From Hepsetus odoe (taxonomy: Eukaryota; Chordata; Actinopteri; Characiformes; Hepsetidae), in NCBI GenBank assembly GCA_017165825.1, contig CM029378.1, positions 19,264,182-19,328,181 of the forward strand: a DNA stretch of 64,000 nt, given 5' to 3'. Of this stretch, positions 1 to 9,494 are shown piece by piece. The stretch's first letter is position 1, and every line of letters starts with the position of its first letter. The notes beneath the pieces are model-generated. The model was not told the DNA's origin, ran no database searches, and worked only from the letters and a program-made list of their open reading frames with translations. Both the position numbers and the translations under genes were made by a program.

Positions 1-46
1 ATTGGTCGCTCCTGCCTTATGCTAATCTGTCCTGACCTTCTCCTAG

Positions 47-181
47 GATGAAGGACACAAGCAAAAAGAACAACATCTTCTCACAGTTCAGAAAAAACGA
101 CCGCGACAAAAGCAGAAGCTAATAGAGACTGTGGTGAAGCAGCTGAGGAGCCTGGTGAACGGCATGTCTCAGCACTCCTGA
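47..181 (+). CDS. exoc6: exoc6 (exocyst complex component 6, Sec15-like), last coding exon with apparent frameshift
   Basis: Exocyst subunit 6 tethers secretory vesicles to the plasma membrane. Only the final coding exon is in the window. An acceptor (CTCCTAG, ending at 46) precedes it. The frame reads K/M-KDTSKKNNIFSQFRKNDRDK through 110, which matches the conserved EXOC6 C-terminus as I know it. Then the frame breaks: read straight on it gives S-R-S and a stop at 120-122. If two bases in the A run at 108-111 are skipped, the expected tail QKLIETVVKQL...SQHS continues to a TGA at 179-181. So the sequence holds either a 2-nt insertion or assembly error, or a real allele lacking about 22 C-terminal residues. 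The gene lies upstream of cyp26a1 in the same direction, as in other vertebrates. Identity is well supported; the reading of the break is inference. Confidence 0.88.
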   Translation, partial: DEGHKQKEQHLLTVQKKRPRQKQKLIETVVKQLRSLVNGMSQHS

Positions 182-821
182 AGAGCCCTAAACGACTGCA
201 TCCCACCCCACGACTTTACCCTGTTAGCGGACTTTGCTTTGGTAATCTTTTAGGCATGGTACAGAGTTGTGACCAGCCCGCATTACAGTAGTTCATTGGT
301 CCTTCCTTTCAGAATGCAGTGGTAGCAGGTTCACACGTTGGGTCTGCAGCCATACAACTGTGTCCTCATGCATATTCCTTCACAATGTCTCCCACTTTGT
401 CACTTTTCCAATATCTGACTGAACTGATATCAAATTCTGAGACAAGCAACGTGGTGTGGGGGCAGTTTACTGAAGACCTGAAACAGTCTCCGAATTTTTC
501 TCGTAATGTATTTTTAATGGCCGAGAATTATGTTTTGTATATTGTGAAAGAGCAATGATTGTATCACTACGATGGAGTGTGTTCAGAGTGCCGGTGCGGG
601 AATGCGTATGTGAAGGATGATGAAGTCCACTTAAGAGACTGATGTTCACATTGAAATTCTTCATAGTGTGATAGATTGAAGTTTTTACTGTAAATAGTTT
701 AAAATCTATTTAACACTACTGTTAAATCAAGCTGTTTACCATGCGGGTTCCAGAAAAATTTGATTCCAATTAGGTAACTTGGTGGTGGTGAGGGGACACT
801 CTGGTGGATGAGAGTTGTACA

Positions 822-902
<81 letters not shown>

Positions 903-2376
903 GAAGCCAACTTATCCATTTATTCTTTATGTAAGGGAAGATGAGCTTCAGTTGTCACTGCATTTCATTAGACACACAAAGCAGTTAGTGGCTTTGTATC
1001 TAAAAACACTAATGACTTTTTGTTTTATTTCATGTTTATTTCTCAGGGTAAAAAAAGCTTTTAAGTTCCAATGATTTCGAATCTCACTCTAAGACAAAAC
1101 TAAAAGAGCAATAACTGGTTCAGCTACAGCTACCGAAATGTGTAATTCATATTTGAAACAGTTCATGATTTTGTGTTAAGCAGGAGGTAGTTTTTGTACT
1201 GAATACATTAAGCTTGCCTAAAAAAAAAAAAAAAAAATCAAATCAAAATATATAAATATATATATATGCTTATGTAATTAAAATGTCATTGTATATACCA
1301 AGTTTTTGTTTTAAAAAATGGACTGTGGGATTCTCTACACCAGATGATTCCGTTGCCTAAATCTGAATTGTGTAAAGTAGGCTTCGAACTTGTATTTAAA
1401 TTTTCAGTGATGCCACATGTGCTGTAAGAGGTCGAGCTCAGTTTTCTTATCAGTTTCTGTCATGGCTGAAACCCAACAAGCTACTTAAACCCCTGCACCA
1501 TTTCAGTGTCAGAAAAAAAAAAAAAAACATTTCCGAGGAATGTCAGACTGGCAGTTAGCTGTAGCATCTCTGCCATGAATTTCAGAGAGCGCTCCCGAAT
1601 AACTCGTTTCCAGCAATCCATGTTTTTCTTTGTGTGTTTTAATAAAATGTGGATCACAAACGCTCACGTGTCCCATGATTGACTTTTGGCTCAGTTTTGG
1701 CTCAACTGCTTGTTTTACAGTTTTGACAGCACTTCCCTGCAAGATATAGGAGGAAAAAATACTGCCTTTCAGTGGTTCTGATTGCAGTATGAAAAGAAAC
1801 TAATTAGAATCTCAGAACAAAACTCACTTTCTCAAAATTTTGACTAAATAGGGAGTCATAGTGCCATAATTTCTCTAAAATGTTATGCATAATCAAGACT
1901 GCATTTTCTACCAAGCCACCGATCACGAAGGAAATCTCCACAGAATCTAAAGGGTCAGTGATCCAACAAGGCAGTACTGTGAGTACACCTGATACCTGCA
2001 GATGGTCCTTCACTAGTTTCACCTTGAAAGAAGAAAATTGCAGTTTGGTTCATGTGAAAATTTCCAACCATTTTAGTCTTGCTAATTCTTTAGGCTTCCA
2101 GTTGCTTTACATAACTGGATCCAGGCAGAATTTCCTTCTTGGAGAAGCTACTACAAATGAGAGGTAACAGTCTGCGCCACTTTTATGAACTATTTTTTTT
2201 TACATTTTGTAATAAAAATGCAAGTTAAGATTATCTGCACTGTTTTGTTGTCTCTTAGATTTGATTTTGCTCGATGTGCAGGATAGTAAGAGAAGCTGCC
2301 AAAGGACTGACCCTACCTGCATGTGGTAGCTGAAACTGAAATAACGTCTGCCAGAGTGGCAACTGCAGACATTAGA
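182..2376 (+). other. exoc6 3' UTR and downstream flank
   Basis: No gene is seen after the exoc6 stop. The stretch is AT-rich, with a (TA)n tract at 824-897 and A/T homopolymers near 1219, 1513 and 2190. AATAAA polyadenylation-type hexamers occur at 1641-1646 and 2211-2216, so the exoc6 3' UTR could extend about 1.5-2 kb, but which signal is used cannot be told. The small open frames here look like chance. Confidence 0.5.
824..897. repeat. (TA)n microsatellite
   Basis: Nearly pure TA dinucleotides, interrupted once by a TGTATAAT stretch in the middle. It lies in the exoc6 3' flank. Confidence 0.95.
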
Positions 2377-2577
2377 ACATTTACATTTGCAGCATTTAGC
2401 AGACACTCCTATCCAGAGCAACTTCAATGTGCTAATTACAGGGACAGTCCCCCTGGAGACACTCAGGGTTAAGGGTCTTGCTCAGGGTGGTGGTAGTGCA
2501 AGAGGTGGGATTCAAACCTGGGACCTCTTGAGACATAGGCCCATAAGCAAGTATCCTACCACTAGACCACCACCACT
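2377..2577 (-). mobile_element. SINE family A copy (tRNA-derived head, L2-type 3' tail)
   Basis: Read on the minus strand, it begins with a tRNA-like head containing TGGTCTAGTGG (box A-like) and a degenerate box B (GGTTTGAATCCC). The body is ...CTGAGCAAGACCCTTAACCCTGAGT..., and it ends with the shared fish L2/UnaL2-type 3' tail (CTCTGGATAGGAGTGTCTGC) followed by TAAATG-like repeats. Two other copies (4708-4924 and 24565-24770) align along the whole length. The head class and tail type are family knowledge. Confidence 0.85.
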
Positions 2578-2869
2578 CTTAGAACAACTTAAGACTACTT
2601 GATACGATGAGTTTCAACAAACTGCACTAACCAGATTTTTTTTTTTTTTTTTTGCCTTGGGCTCAATGTGTTCTTCTGAGGAAACCAGTGGGTTGGAAAT
2701 AAATTTGATGTGATTTTCTGGAAGAACAGTAACATTCACTTTGTCTTGGGGCACAATTGATAAGATTCACAAGAAAAATCCTAAAGACATTAAAGATCAA
2801 ATATGCCCACCAGATAGACTGACTCATAAATATCATGGTTTAAAATGTAGGTCTAAGACACTTTTTTAA

Positions 2870-4707
2870 AAAACTGCTTCGAACACACAGACTAGGACAT
2901 GTTTAGGGAAGCTGCAACCTACGGTGACCATCAACCTGGAGGAGTACACAGCTTCAGTGACTGGCTACATCAGCAAGTGCATTGAGGATGTTACTGTCTC
3001 CAAGTTCATCTTATCACGACCCAACCAGAAGCCATGGATGACTGCGGAGCTGCGCAGACTCCTGAGAACCCGGGACAAGGCCTTCAAGTCAGGGGACGAG
3101 GCCGCCCTAAGAAAAGCGAGGGCAAACCTGTCTCGGGCCATCAGAGCAACGAAGCGAGCTCACGCAGAGAGAATCCATGGCCACTTCAAGAACACTGGTG
3201 ACACGCGGCGCATGTGGCAGGGCATCCAGGCCCTCACCAACTACAGGACATCTCCACCTGCCTGTGACGGTGACCCCTCCCTCCCAGATGTGCTGAACCA
3301 CTTCTACACACAGTTTGATGCAGCGAACAACACGAGAATGAGGAAGGCCACCCCTCCTCCGAACGACCAGATTCTCTGTCTGACCACAGCTGAGGTGAGA
3401 AGATCTCAGAGTCAACCCACGAAAGCTGCCGGTCCAGACAATATTCAAGGTCATGTGCTCAGAGGATGTGCAGAACAGCTGGCAGATGTTCTCACTGACA
3501 TCTTCAACACCTCTCTGAGCACCACTGTTGTTCCAAGGTGCTTCAAGACCACCAGCATCATTCCAGTGCCAAAGAAACCATCTATCTCCTGCCTCAACGA
3601 CTATCGTCCCGTCGCACTCACACCCATCATCATGAAGTGCTTCGAGAGGCTGGTCATCATCAAGTCTCAGATCCCTTCCTCACTGGACCCCCTGCAGTTT
3701 GCGTATCGTCCCAACCGCTCAACTGATGATGCAATCTCCACCACCCTCCACCTGGCCCTTTCTCATCTGGACAGAAAGGACAGTTAGGGAGTTGGCCCAG
3801 CATCGGAAGATTGTGGGTTCGATTCCCTCACAAGTAGGTTGCCCTGAGGTACCCCTGAGCAAGGTACCGTCCCTGTCACTGCTCCCCGGGCGCTTTCAAT
3901 AGCTGCCCACTGCTGCACGGTGTTTGTGTGCATGGGTTAAATGCAGAGGTCCAATTTCGTTGAGGTTCATGGTGTGCAGTGCTGTGACCTCGCAATGACA
4001 AGGGTTGTCACTTTCACTTTGTCAGAATGCTGTTCATCGACTACAGTTCAGCATTCAACACCATCATCCCTCAGCACCTGAGTGAAAAGCTGAGGCTGCT
4101 GGGCCTGAACACCTCCCTCTGTAACTGGATCCTGGACTTCCTGACTGGGAGACCCCAGTCAGTCAGGATCAGTAGCAGCACCTCCAACACCATCACACTG
4201 AGCACAGGAGCCCCCCAGGGCTGTGTGCTCAGCCCACTGCTGTTCACACTGATGACCCACGACTGTGCAGCCAAGCACAGCTCAAACCACATCATCAAAT
4301 TCGCTGATGATACAACCGTGGTGGGTCTGATCAGCGGTGGAGACGAGGCAGCTTCCAGAGAGGAGATACAAGAGCTGGTGCAGAACCAACAACCTGTCTC
4401 TGAACGTTGACAAGACTAAAGAGATGGTTGTTGACTTCAGGAGACTACGTTGGGACCACACTCCACTTATCATCAACACCTCACCTGTGGAGATGGTCCA
4501 GAGCACCAAGTTTCTTGGTGTTCACATCACTGACAACCTCACGTGGTCCCTCAACACCAACTCCATCACAAAGAAAGCCCAGCAGCGCCTCTACTTCCTG
4601 CGCAGACTGAGGAAAGCCCATCTCCCACCTTCCATCATCACCATCTTTTACAGAGGAACCACTGAGAGCATCCTGAGCGGCTGCATTACTGCCTGGTACA
4701 GGAATTG
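2870..4707 (+). mobile_element. 5'-truncated L2/CR1-type LINE reverse transcriptase, interrupted by a SINE
   Basis: Relic of a non-LTR retrotransposon ORF2 beginning just after where the endonuclease would lie. An open segment at 2924-3787 encodes the pre-RT region and RT start (LNDYRPVALTPI, DPLQFAYRPNRSTDDA). A SINE sits at 3785-4020. The RT palm then resumes at 4027 with FIDYSSAFNTI (first catalytic Asp at 4039), GAPQGCVLSPLLF, and FADD at 4300-4311. Near 4375-4390 the frame shifts, and NLSLNVDKTKEMVVDFRR continues to the ITAWYRNC region near 4707, where a second SINE cuts it off. There is also a stop at 2894-2896 (expected Trp) and a 1-nt shift near 2920. It is therefore a dead copy. L2 versus Rex1/CR1 placement is from motif style only. 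Confidence 0.9.
3785..4020 (+). mobile_element. SINE family B copy inserted in the LINE
   Basis: A tRNA-derived SINE beginning within its head (TTAGGGAGTTGGCC), with a box-B-like GGTTCGATTCC. Its characteristic body is GCCCTGAGGTACCCCTGAGC, CACTGCTCCCCGGGCGCTTT and CTGCTGCACGGTG, and it ends in TCACTTTCACTTT. It splits the LINE reading frame between the codons for ...DRKDS and ...RMLFIDY. The first roughly 20 bases of the head are missing. Confidence 0.88.
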
Positions 4708-4924
4708 TGTTGGTGGTCTAGTGGTAGGGTACTTGCCTATGGACCTTTGGCTCAAGAAGTTCCAGGTTCGAATCCCACCTCTAGCACTACCATCACTGGG
4801 TCCCTGAGCAAGACCCTTAACCCTGAGTTGCTCCAGGGGGACTGTCCCTGTAATTAGGACATGTAAGTCGCTCTGGATAAAAGCGTCTGCTAAATGCTGT
4901 AAATGTAAATGTAAATGTAAATGA
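4708..4924 (+). mobile_element. SINE family A copy ending the LINE
   Basis: Same family as 2377-2577. Box A is TGGTCTAGTGG, box B is GGTTCGAATCC, the tail is CGCTCTGGATAAAAGCGTCT, and it ends in repeated TGTAAA units. It joins directly to the broken LINE RT coding sequence upstream and to half of a family B SINE downstream. Confidence 0.92.
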
Positions 4925-5032
4925 ATTGCTGCTGCACGGTGTTTGCATTAAATGCAGAGGTATGTTGTGGTTCACTGTGTGCTGTGCTGTGTCCTCACAA
5001 TGGCTAGATTGGTCACTTTAACTTTCACTTTA
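4925..5032 (+). mobile_element. SINE family B, 3' half
   Basis: Contains only the right part of family B (GCTGCTGCACGGTGTTTGC, TTAAATGCAGAGG, GTCCTCACAATGG, and the TCACTTT-type tail). It starts exactly where the family A element ends, so the two elements form a joined block. Confidence 0.8.
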
Positions 5033-5650
5033 GTGACCTGAGCACGATGTGACTGAAAATGAAAGTGGTGACTTGATGGGAAATTCTTTGTTTATAAGAA
5101 ACTTACTAAGTTATGACTGTGGTCCTTGCTCAAACACTGAGGCAAGGATGTGTGAAAACATTAACATGTATCATTCTGTACATATGAACGCCATCACTCA
5201 GTACGGGAGCTTTATCCAGCCAGCTTTAACGCCAGTACCAGCTCTTTAATAGTGATGGGTGTTTTGGATGAAGGCTTGTACTTTCAGTTCATTCATCATA
5301 ACAGGATATGAGTCATTTACAGTTCAAATTGGAACCACCGGGGTAGATACACTGGATTTGAGCAAAACATGGGATTGAGCAAGGCGTTTTCCCAAACTAG
5401 AGGAAATGAAATGCTCTCACTGGGTCGGCCTGTGTCATACTATTACTGTTCAGCAAAAAAAACACAAATTCACCTCCAAATTAGTAACTTTACAGAACAT
5501 GGAAAAAAACGCCTGATGTTCTTTTTCTGTTGAAAGATGATCCAAAAATGGCAGCAAATGGGGTTAAAGGCTCATCTACTCTCTATATAAACACATTTTG
5601 CACTTTTAAATAAGAGTTTAATCGCCGTGTGATAAAGGATGTGTCATTAA
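5033..5650. other. Unique intergenic DNA, no gene seen
   Basis: AT-rich sequence with no repeat family I recognise. A 66-codon open frame at 5049-5249 has no recognisable motif and is probably chance. Confidence 0.5.
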
Positions 5651-5844
5651 GTGAAAGTGACTATTTGTTGTGAAACACAATGAAATACAACCTCTGCTTT
5701 CACCCATACACACTGTGCAGCAGTGCCCAGGGAGCAGTGATGGGGACCGTACCTTGCTCGAGTACCTCAGGGCAACCTACTGATCTGGGATTCTAACCCA
5801 CGACCTTCCGATCTTACTCCTTAACCACTAGACCACCGCTGTCC
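5651..5844 (-). mobile_element. SINE family B copy
   Basis: Nearly full-length and reversed. The plus strand begins with the complemented tail GTGAAAGTGACTATTTG and shows GGGAGCAGTGATGGGGACCG and CTCAGGGCAACCTACTG. It ends with the complemented tRNA-like head (TTAACCACTAGACCACCGCT). Confidence 0.92.
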
Positions 5845-6639
5845 TGAATCATTTAACTTACCAACCATGTAGTTCATATATGGGAACTGGCCAAAATATC
5901 TGCCTAACATCTCCGTCCACTCACATTATAAGGAGTGTTTCAGTTATTTTCACGCACAAGTCTTAAGGACCAACAGAAACAGCTTATTTAGTCTACACAA
6001 TAGAGAGCTTGAAAAATTAGGCAAAAAAATTCTGGAAAAGAAGAAGAAAAACAAGAAAAATGTGGGCTGAGTCCTTGAAAAATAAACACACAGCTTTATC
6101 ATGGAGTACCAGTGCAGTGATTGATGATCTATTATTTACTCATACAGCGAGCGAGTGAAGGGTTTGTTTCTTAAAGGAACACACACACACACACACACAA
6201 TTTCTTCTTACTTTCTTGTATTTTGCAGCAACAGGGTGATTCCTAAAAAGATGAGGGTGATTCAGAACTTTTGTCAAGTGATATATAATTGTGTGTGTGT
6301 GTGTGTGTGTAGAGAAACACACGTGTGAGGCTTGTAGATTGTTGATAAGAACTGCATTACTGCTCTCCATGATGTAACCATGATGTAACCATGATGTAAG
6401 TCAGATCCTGAGAGCAGACATTCACTGCATCACTGATCTACAGAAACTTGGGAGAGAAATGATGGTCTCTGGTCTAAATTTAGGCGTCTATCTATGAAGT
6501 GCAGAGAGAGAGACACATTATGGGGTCAGAGAGGTTCCGCCAGCTCAGCTCCAATGAAATCTTTTTTTTTCCCACAAGTGAAAAGCCTATTTATCTCTTG
6601 ACCCAGTTCGAGGGCTGTAAGTGCTGTAAGTCTTTAATT
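5845..6639. repeat. Intergenic region with short tandem repeats
   Basis: No gene is seen. It holds (AC)n at 6180-6199, (GT)n at 6291-6310, and three tandem copies of the 11-mer CCATGATGTAA at 6367-6399. AT content falls near the right end, where the GC-rich cyp26a1 upstream region begins. Confidence 0.75.
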
Positions 6640-6751
6640 GTGTCCTTCTTCTCCGGGCCTGGTGGACAGTTGGAGAGCAGATCGCGCGGCGGGTAATTGC
6701 TGTTTGCTCTCTTTATTTGACGGACAGTGAACTTGGCGAGCAGAGCGGCCG

Positions 6752-6768
6752 GGTTCACTCAGATGTCA
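6752..6768 (+). promoter_or_regulatory. Candidate imperfect DR5 retinoic acid response element
   Basis: GGTTCA, five-base spacer CTCAG, then ATGTCA. The first half-site fits the RAR/RXR consensus and the second departs at one position. It lies 13 bases before a perfect DR5. Confidence 0.45.
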
Positions 6769-6781
6769 GGGTCCGCCCTGG

Positions 6782-6798
6782 GGGTCAGCGGCGGGTCA
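6782..6798 (+). promoter_or_regulatory. Candidate distal DR5 retinoic acid response element
   Basis: Two perfect GGGTCA half-sites separated by exactly five bases (GCGGC). This fits the RAR/RXR DR5 arrangement and sits about 1.6 kb upstream of the cyp26a1 TATA box. Binding is inferred. Confidence 0.6.
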
Positions 6799-7230
6799 GC
6801 CGCTGGGAGCCGGAGGAGGAGAGCCCTCCACACTGCGCTGCCACTGGCTGCAAGACTCGACCTCCCGCAGCACTCACTAACTTTATCACTCTACTTCATC
6901 ACACAGCAGCCTCCCTGAACCAGCCTAGCGCCACAAATATCACCAAATGATCAGCAATTGAATAAAAACCTGGCTTATTTACGGCTCATTCTTGTTTTTG
7001 TATTACGGTGGCCCGCAAGGAAAAGCGAGACCCGCTCTCAGGCCACAAGCCGAAGAGTAAACACACGTGGCCTGTCATCAGAAGCGCGCTGACCAATCCG
7101 GAGAAGGCGTGCGGAGGAGGCGTGGTTTAATGAAACATAGGCGGGGGAGTCGACAAACATTCGGCCAATCGTGCGCATGGGGCGGGGCTTGTGGGATTTT
7201 TCCCATTGCAATCAGGTCGATTGGTTTCAG

Positions 7231-8240
7231 ATATTTTCTGAAGTCGGTGGTCCTTTTGTAAGTGTTTTTAAGTAGCTAAAATCCAACGAATTAACAAAAA
7301 ATACATCAATGAATGAATAAACAGCGACCTTACAGTATGAACTCTCAGAACTGACAGTCGAAGATAAGCGAATTCAGCCTGATATCGCATGATGGAGGCG
7401 AAAAGTGAGTTATCAGACCAGGCCCGCTCCTGAAGAGCCCAGCTGTTTCCACACACACTGCACTGAGCCTACGGGAGTGAAATCTCCTTGAACTTGGCGC
7501 TTGTTCTTCATACTCCATCATTTACACGGTTCCCAAAGAAGAGTGAGTCTTAGTCTCAACACAGTCTAACGCTTAAGCACTCATTCAAACAGTCCCACAG
7601 ATGAGATCACACACACACACCTTCACATCATCAAAGCCTCCAAGACCTCCGGATAGATGACACCCCCTCTCTCTGTCTCAGTATTTCTCTCTATCTTCAT
7701 CTCTCTCTTTCTTTCTTTGTTTCTCTCTTTATGTGTGTGTGGGCTTCTTTCTCTCTCTCTCTCTGTATCTATCTTTCTCTCTGTTTCTGTCTCTCTCTGT
7801 AGTTTCCTGTAAAGTGTGTGCTGCTGCAGTTCTGTTTGGTACAGCGGTGTGAAACCCTGTGCTGTGCGTGGGTTTCCTCTGTTTACTGAGGTTTACCACT
7901 CACCTTCTCCTTCACTCCCTTAAACTGACCCTGGTTTGAACCCGACACCATGTCAATTTATATTTTTATTACACCATGTATATCGTTTTATCCCATCATC
8001 TATAGTTTTGTTACACCGGGGATAGATCTTTATCTTTCTCACACTAATATAACATTTAAAAACATGTTTTCCGTCTCATTTCTGTTGCTTCAACTGTGAG
8101 GACCCCCCCTCATTACTTTTTTTATTCATCCGCTGAGATTTAGTCGCAGTGAGGGGTGTGAATGCATGTCCTCTTTGTCCTGGGACATTAGCACCTCTCT
8201 GGGACGCTCCTGCTCGGCGAGGTGCGGCGCGGCTCGGGCG
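7231..8240. other. cyp26a1 upstream region, pyrimidine-rich tract
   Basis: No gene is seen. About 7665-7805 is a CT-rich tract full of TCTCTCT and TTTCTTT units. The rest is unique sequence leading to the GC-rich proximal promoter. Confidence 0.55.
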
Positions 8241-8278
8241 GGGGGTGTGGGGGGGCGTTTCCACTGCGCAATTAAAGA

Positions 8279-8295
8279 TGAACTTTGCGTGAACT
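8279..8295 (-). promoter_or_regulatory. Proximal DR5 retinoic acid response element of cyp26a1
   Basis: The plus strand reads TGAACT-TTGCG-TGAACT, so the minus strand is AGTTCA-CGCAA-AGTTCA: two identical perfect half-sites with a 5-base spacer, 47 bases upstream of the TATA box. Half-sites, spacing, orientation and place match the conserved proximal RARE of vertebrate CYP26A1 promoters, which drives induction by retinoic acid. A G-rich Sp1-like run lies just upstream at 8238-8258. Confidence 0.88.
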
Positions 8296-8341
8296 AATTT
8301 ATCTGAGCAAGGTAACAGGAGGCCGAGCGGCGGGGAACGGC

Positions 8342-8348
8342 TATAAAA
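8342..8348 (+). promoter_or_regulatory. cyp26a1 TATA box
   Basis: TATAAAA in the context GGCTATAAAAGGG, 86 bases before the ATG. Transcription would be expected to begin near 8370, giving a 5' UTR of about 55-60 bases. Confidence 0.85.
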
Positions 8349-8427
8349 GGGCGCATCAGCCGGAGCCTCGCACTCCGGAGCCGAGGCGCGTCGCTGTCAG
8401 TGTAGGTTAACAGGCTCTCCGCTCGAC

Positions 8428-8616
8428 ATGGGCATCTCCGCGCTGCTGGTGACGCTGCTCTGCACGCTCGTGCTGCCCGTCCTGCTCTTCCTCGCCGCCG
8501 TGAAGCTTTGGGAGGCGCTGCTGCTCAGGGGGCTCGATCCGACCTGTGGGAGCCCCCTTCCTCCCGGGACCATGGGCTTACCGTTCATTGGAGAGACGCT
8601 GCAGCTTATCCTGCAG
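8428..8616 (+). CDS. cyp26a1: cyp26a1 exon 1 (coding part)
   Basis: 63 codons: membrane anchor and the proline-rich PPGTMG hinge. The donor is CTGCAG|GTAAAG; similar donor-like copies recur inside the following intron. Confidence 0.96.
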
Positions 8617-9442
8617 GTAAAGCCCGACCTGACCTCTCCGAATCTACCCGTCCCACCTTAAATAGTGTTGCACTATTTCAGCAGGACTAAGAGCCTGCAG
8701 CTTAAGCCCAGATTCCTTTTTTTTTTTTCTTATTTCATTCTACCTTAAAAAAAAAAGGCTCTATTTAAGGATTTGTATTTTTTGCAGGTAAAGAGCTGGC
8801 TTCTCCTAATTTACCGTTCCACCTTAAATGGAGCTGCACTGTTTGCTCATCTTGCAATGAAAAAAAAAATAATTTCGCCCACTTTTCTACTTAATGCTGC
8901 ACTATTTTAACAAAATAGAGCGGCTCATCCTGCAGGTCAATTTCGCTGCACCCAACTTTCCGTTCCGCCTTAAACAGAACTTTTTAAGGCGGAACGGAAT
9001 CCTTTGCGCGCCTCTTGACGGCTTCTCCAAAACGCCCGTTTAAACGCGGCACGGTTTAAGGTGGAACAGAAAGCGGGTCGGGGCGAGGAGCGCGCGGTTT
9101 TTGATGAAGGGCTTTAAGCCGGTGGGGAGGACCAGCTGTTCTCCCTCTCGGGAAGTTTCTCTTCAGCTGGAGCTCATCTCGTGTCGTGTTCTGATTTCCA
9201 GAGGAGGAAGTTTCTGAGGATGAAGCGGCAGAAATACGGATTTATCTACAAAACGCACCTGTTCGGCAGCCCCACGGTGCGCGTGATGGGCGCTGAAAAC
9301 GTGCGGCACATCCTGCTGGGCGAGCACAGGCTGGTGGCGGTGCAGTGGCCCGCCTCGGTCCGGACCATCCTGGGCTCCGACACGCTGTCCAGCCTGCACG
9401 GCAGCCAGCACAGGAGCAAGAAGAAGGTAGGGTGGCTCTCAG

Positions 9443-9494
<52 letters not shown>

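Larger units (their letters stand above)
6640..7230 (+). promoter_or_regulatory. GC/CpG-rich distal regulatory block upstream of cyp26a1
   Basis: A CpG-rich island in AT-rich surroundings, 1.2-1.8 kb before the cyp26a1 start codon. It holds the DR5 pair (6752-6798), CCAAT boxes at 7093-7097 and 7165-7169, a GC box GGGGCGGGGC at 7179-7188 and an inverted CCAAT at 7220-7224. Family knowledge: vertebrate CYP26A1 genes use a distal retinoic-acid-response region together with the proximal one. That this block is that region is inference from position and motifs. It could also be a separate CpG promoter. Confidence 0.6.

Noticed and set aside
808..1074. 88-codon open frame beginning with alternating Tyr/Ile residues.
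   Set aside because: It is a translation of the (TA)n microsatellite and AT-rich flank.
4626..4807. The LINE frame seems to continue past ITAWYRNC to 4807.
   Set aside because: From about 4708 the frame reads through the family A SINE, so those residues are not LINE protein.
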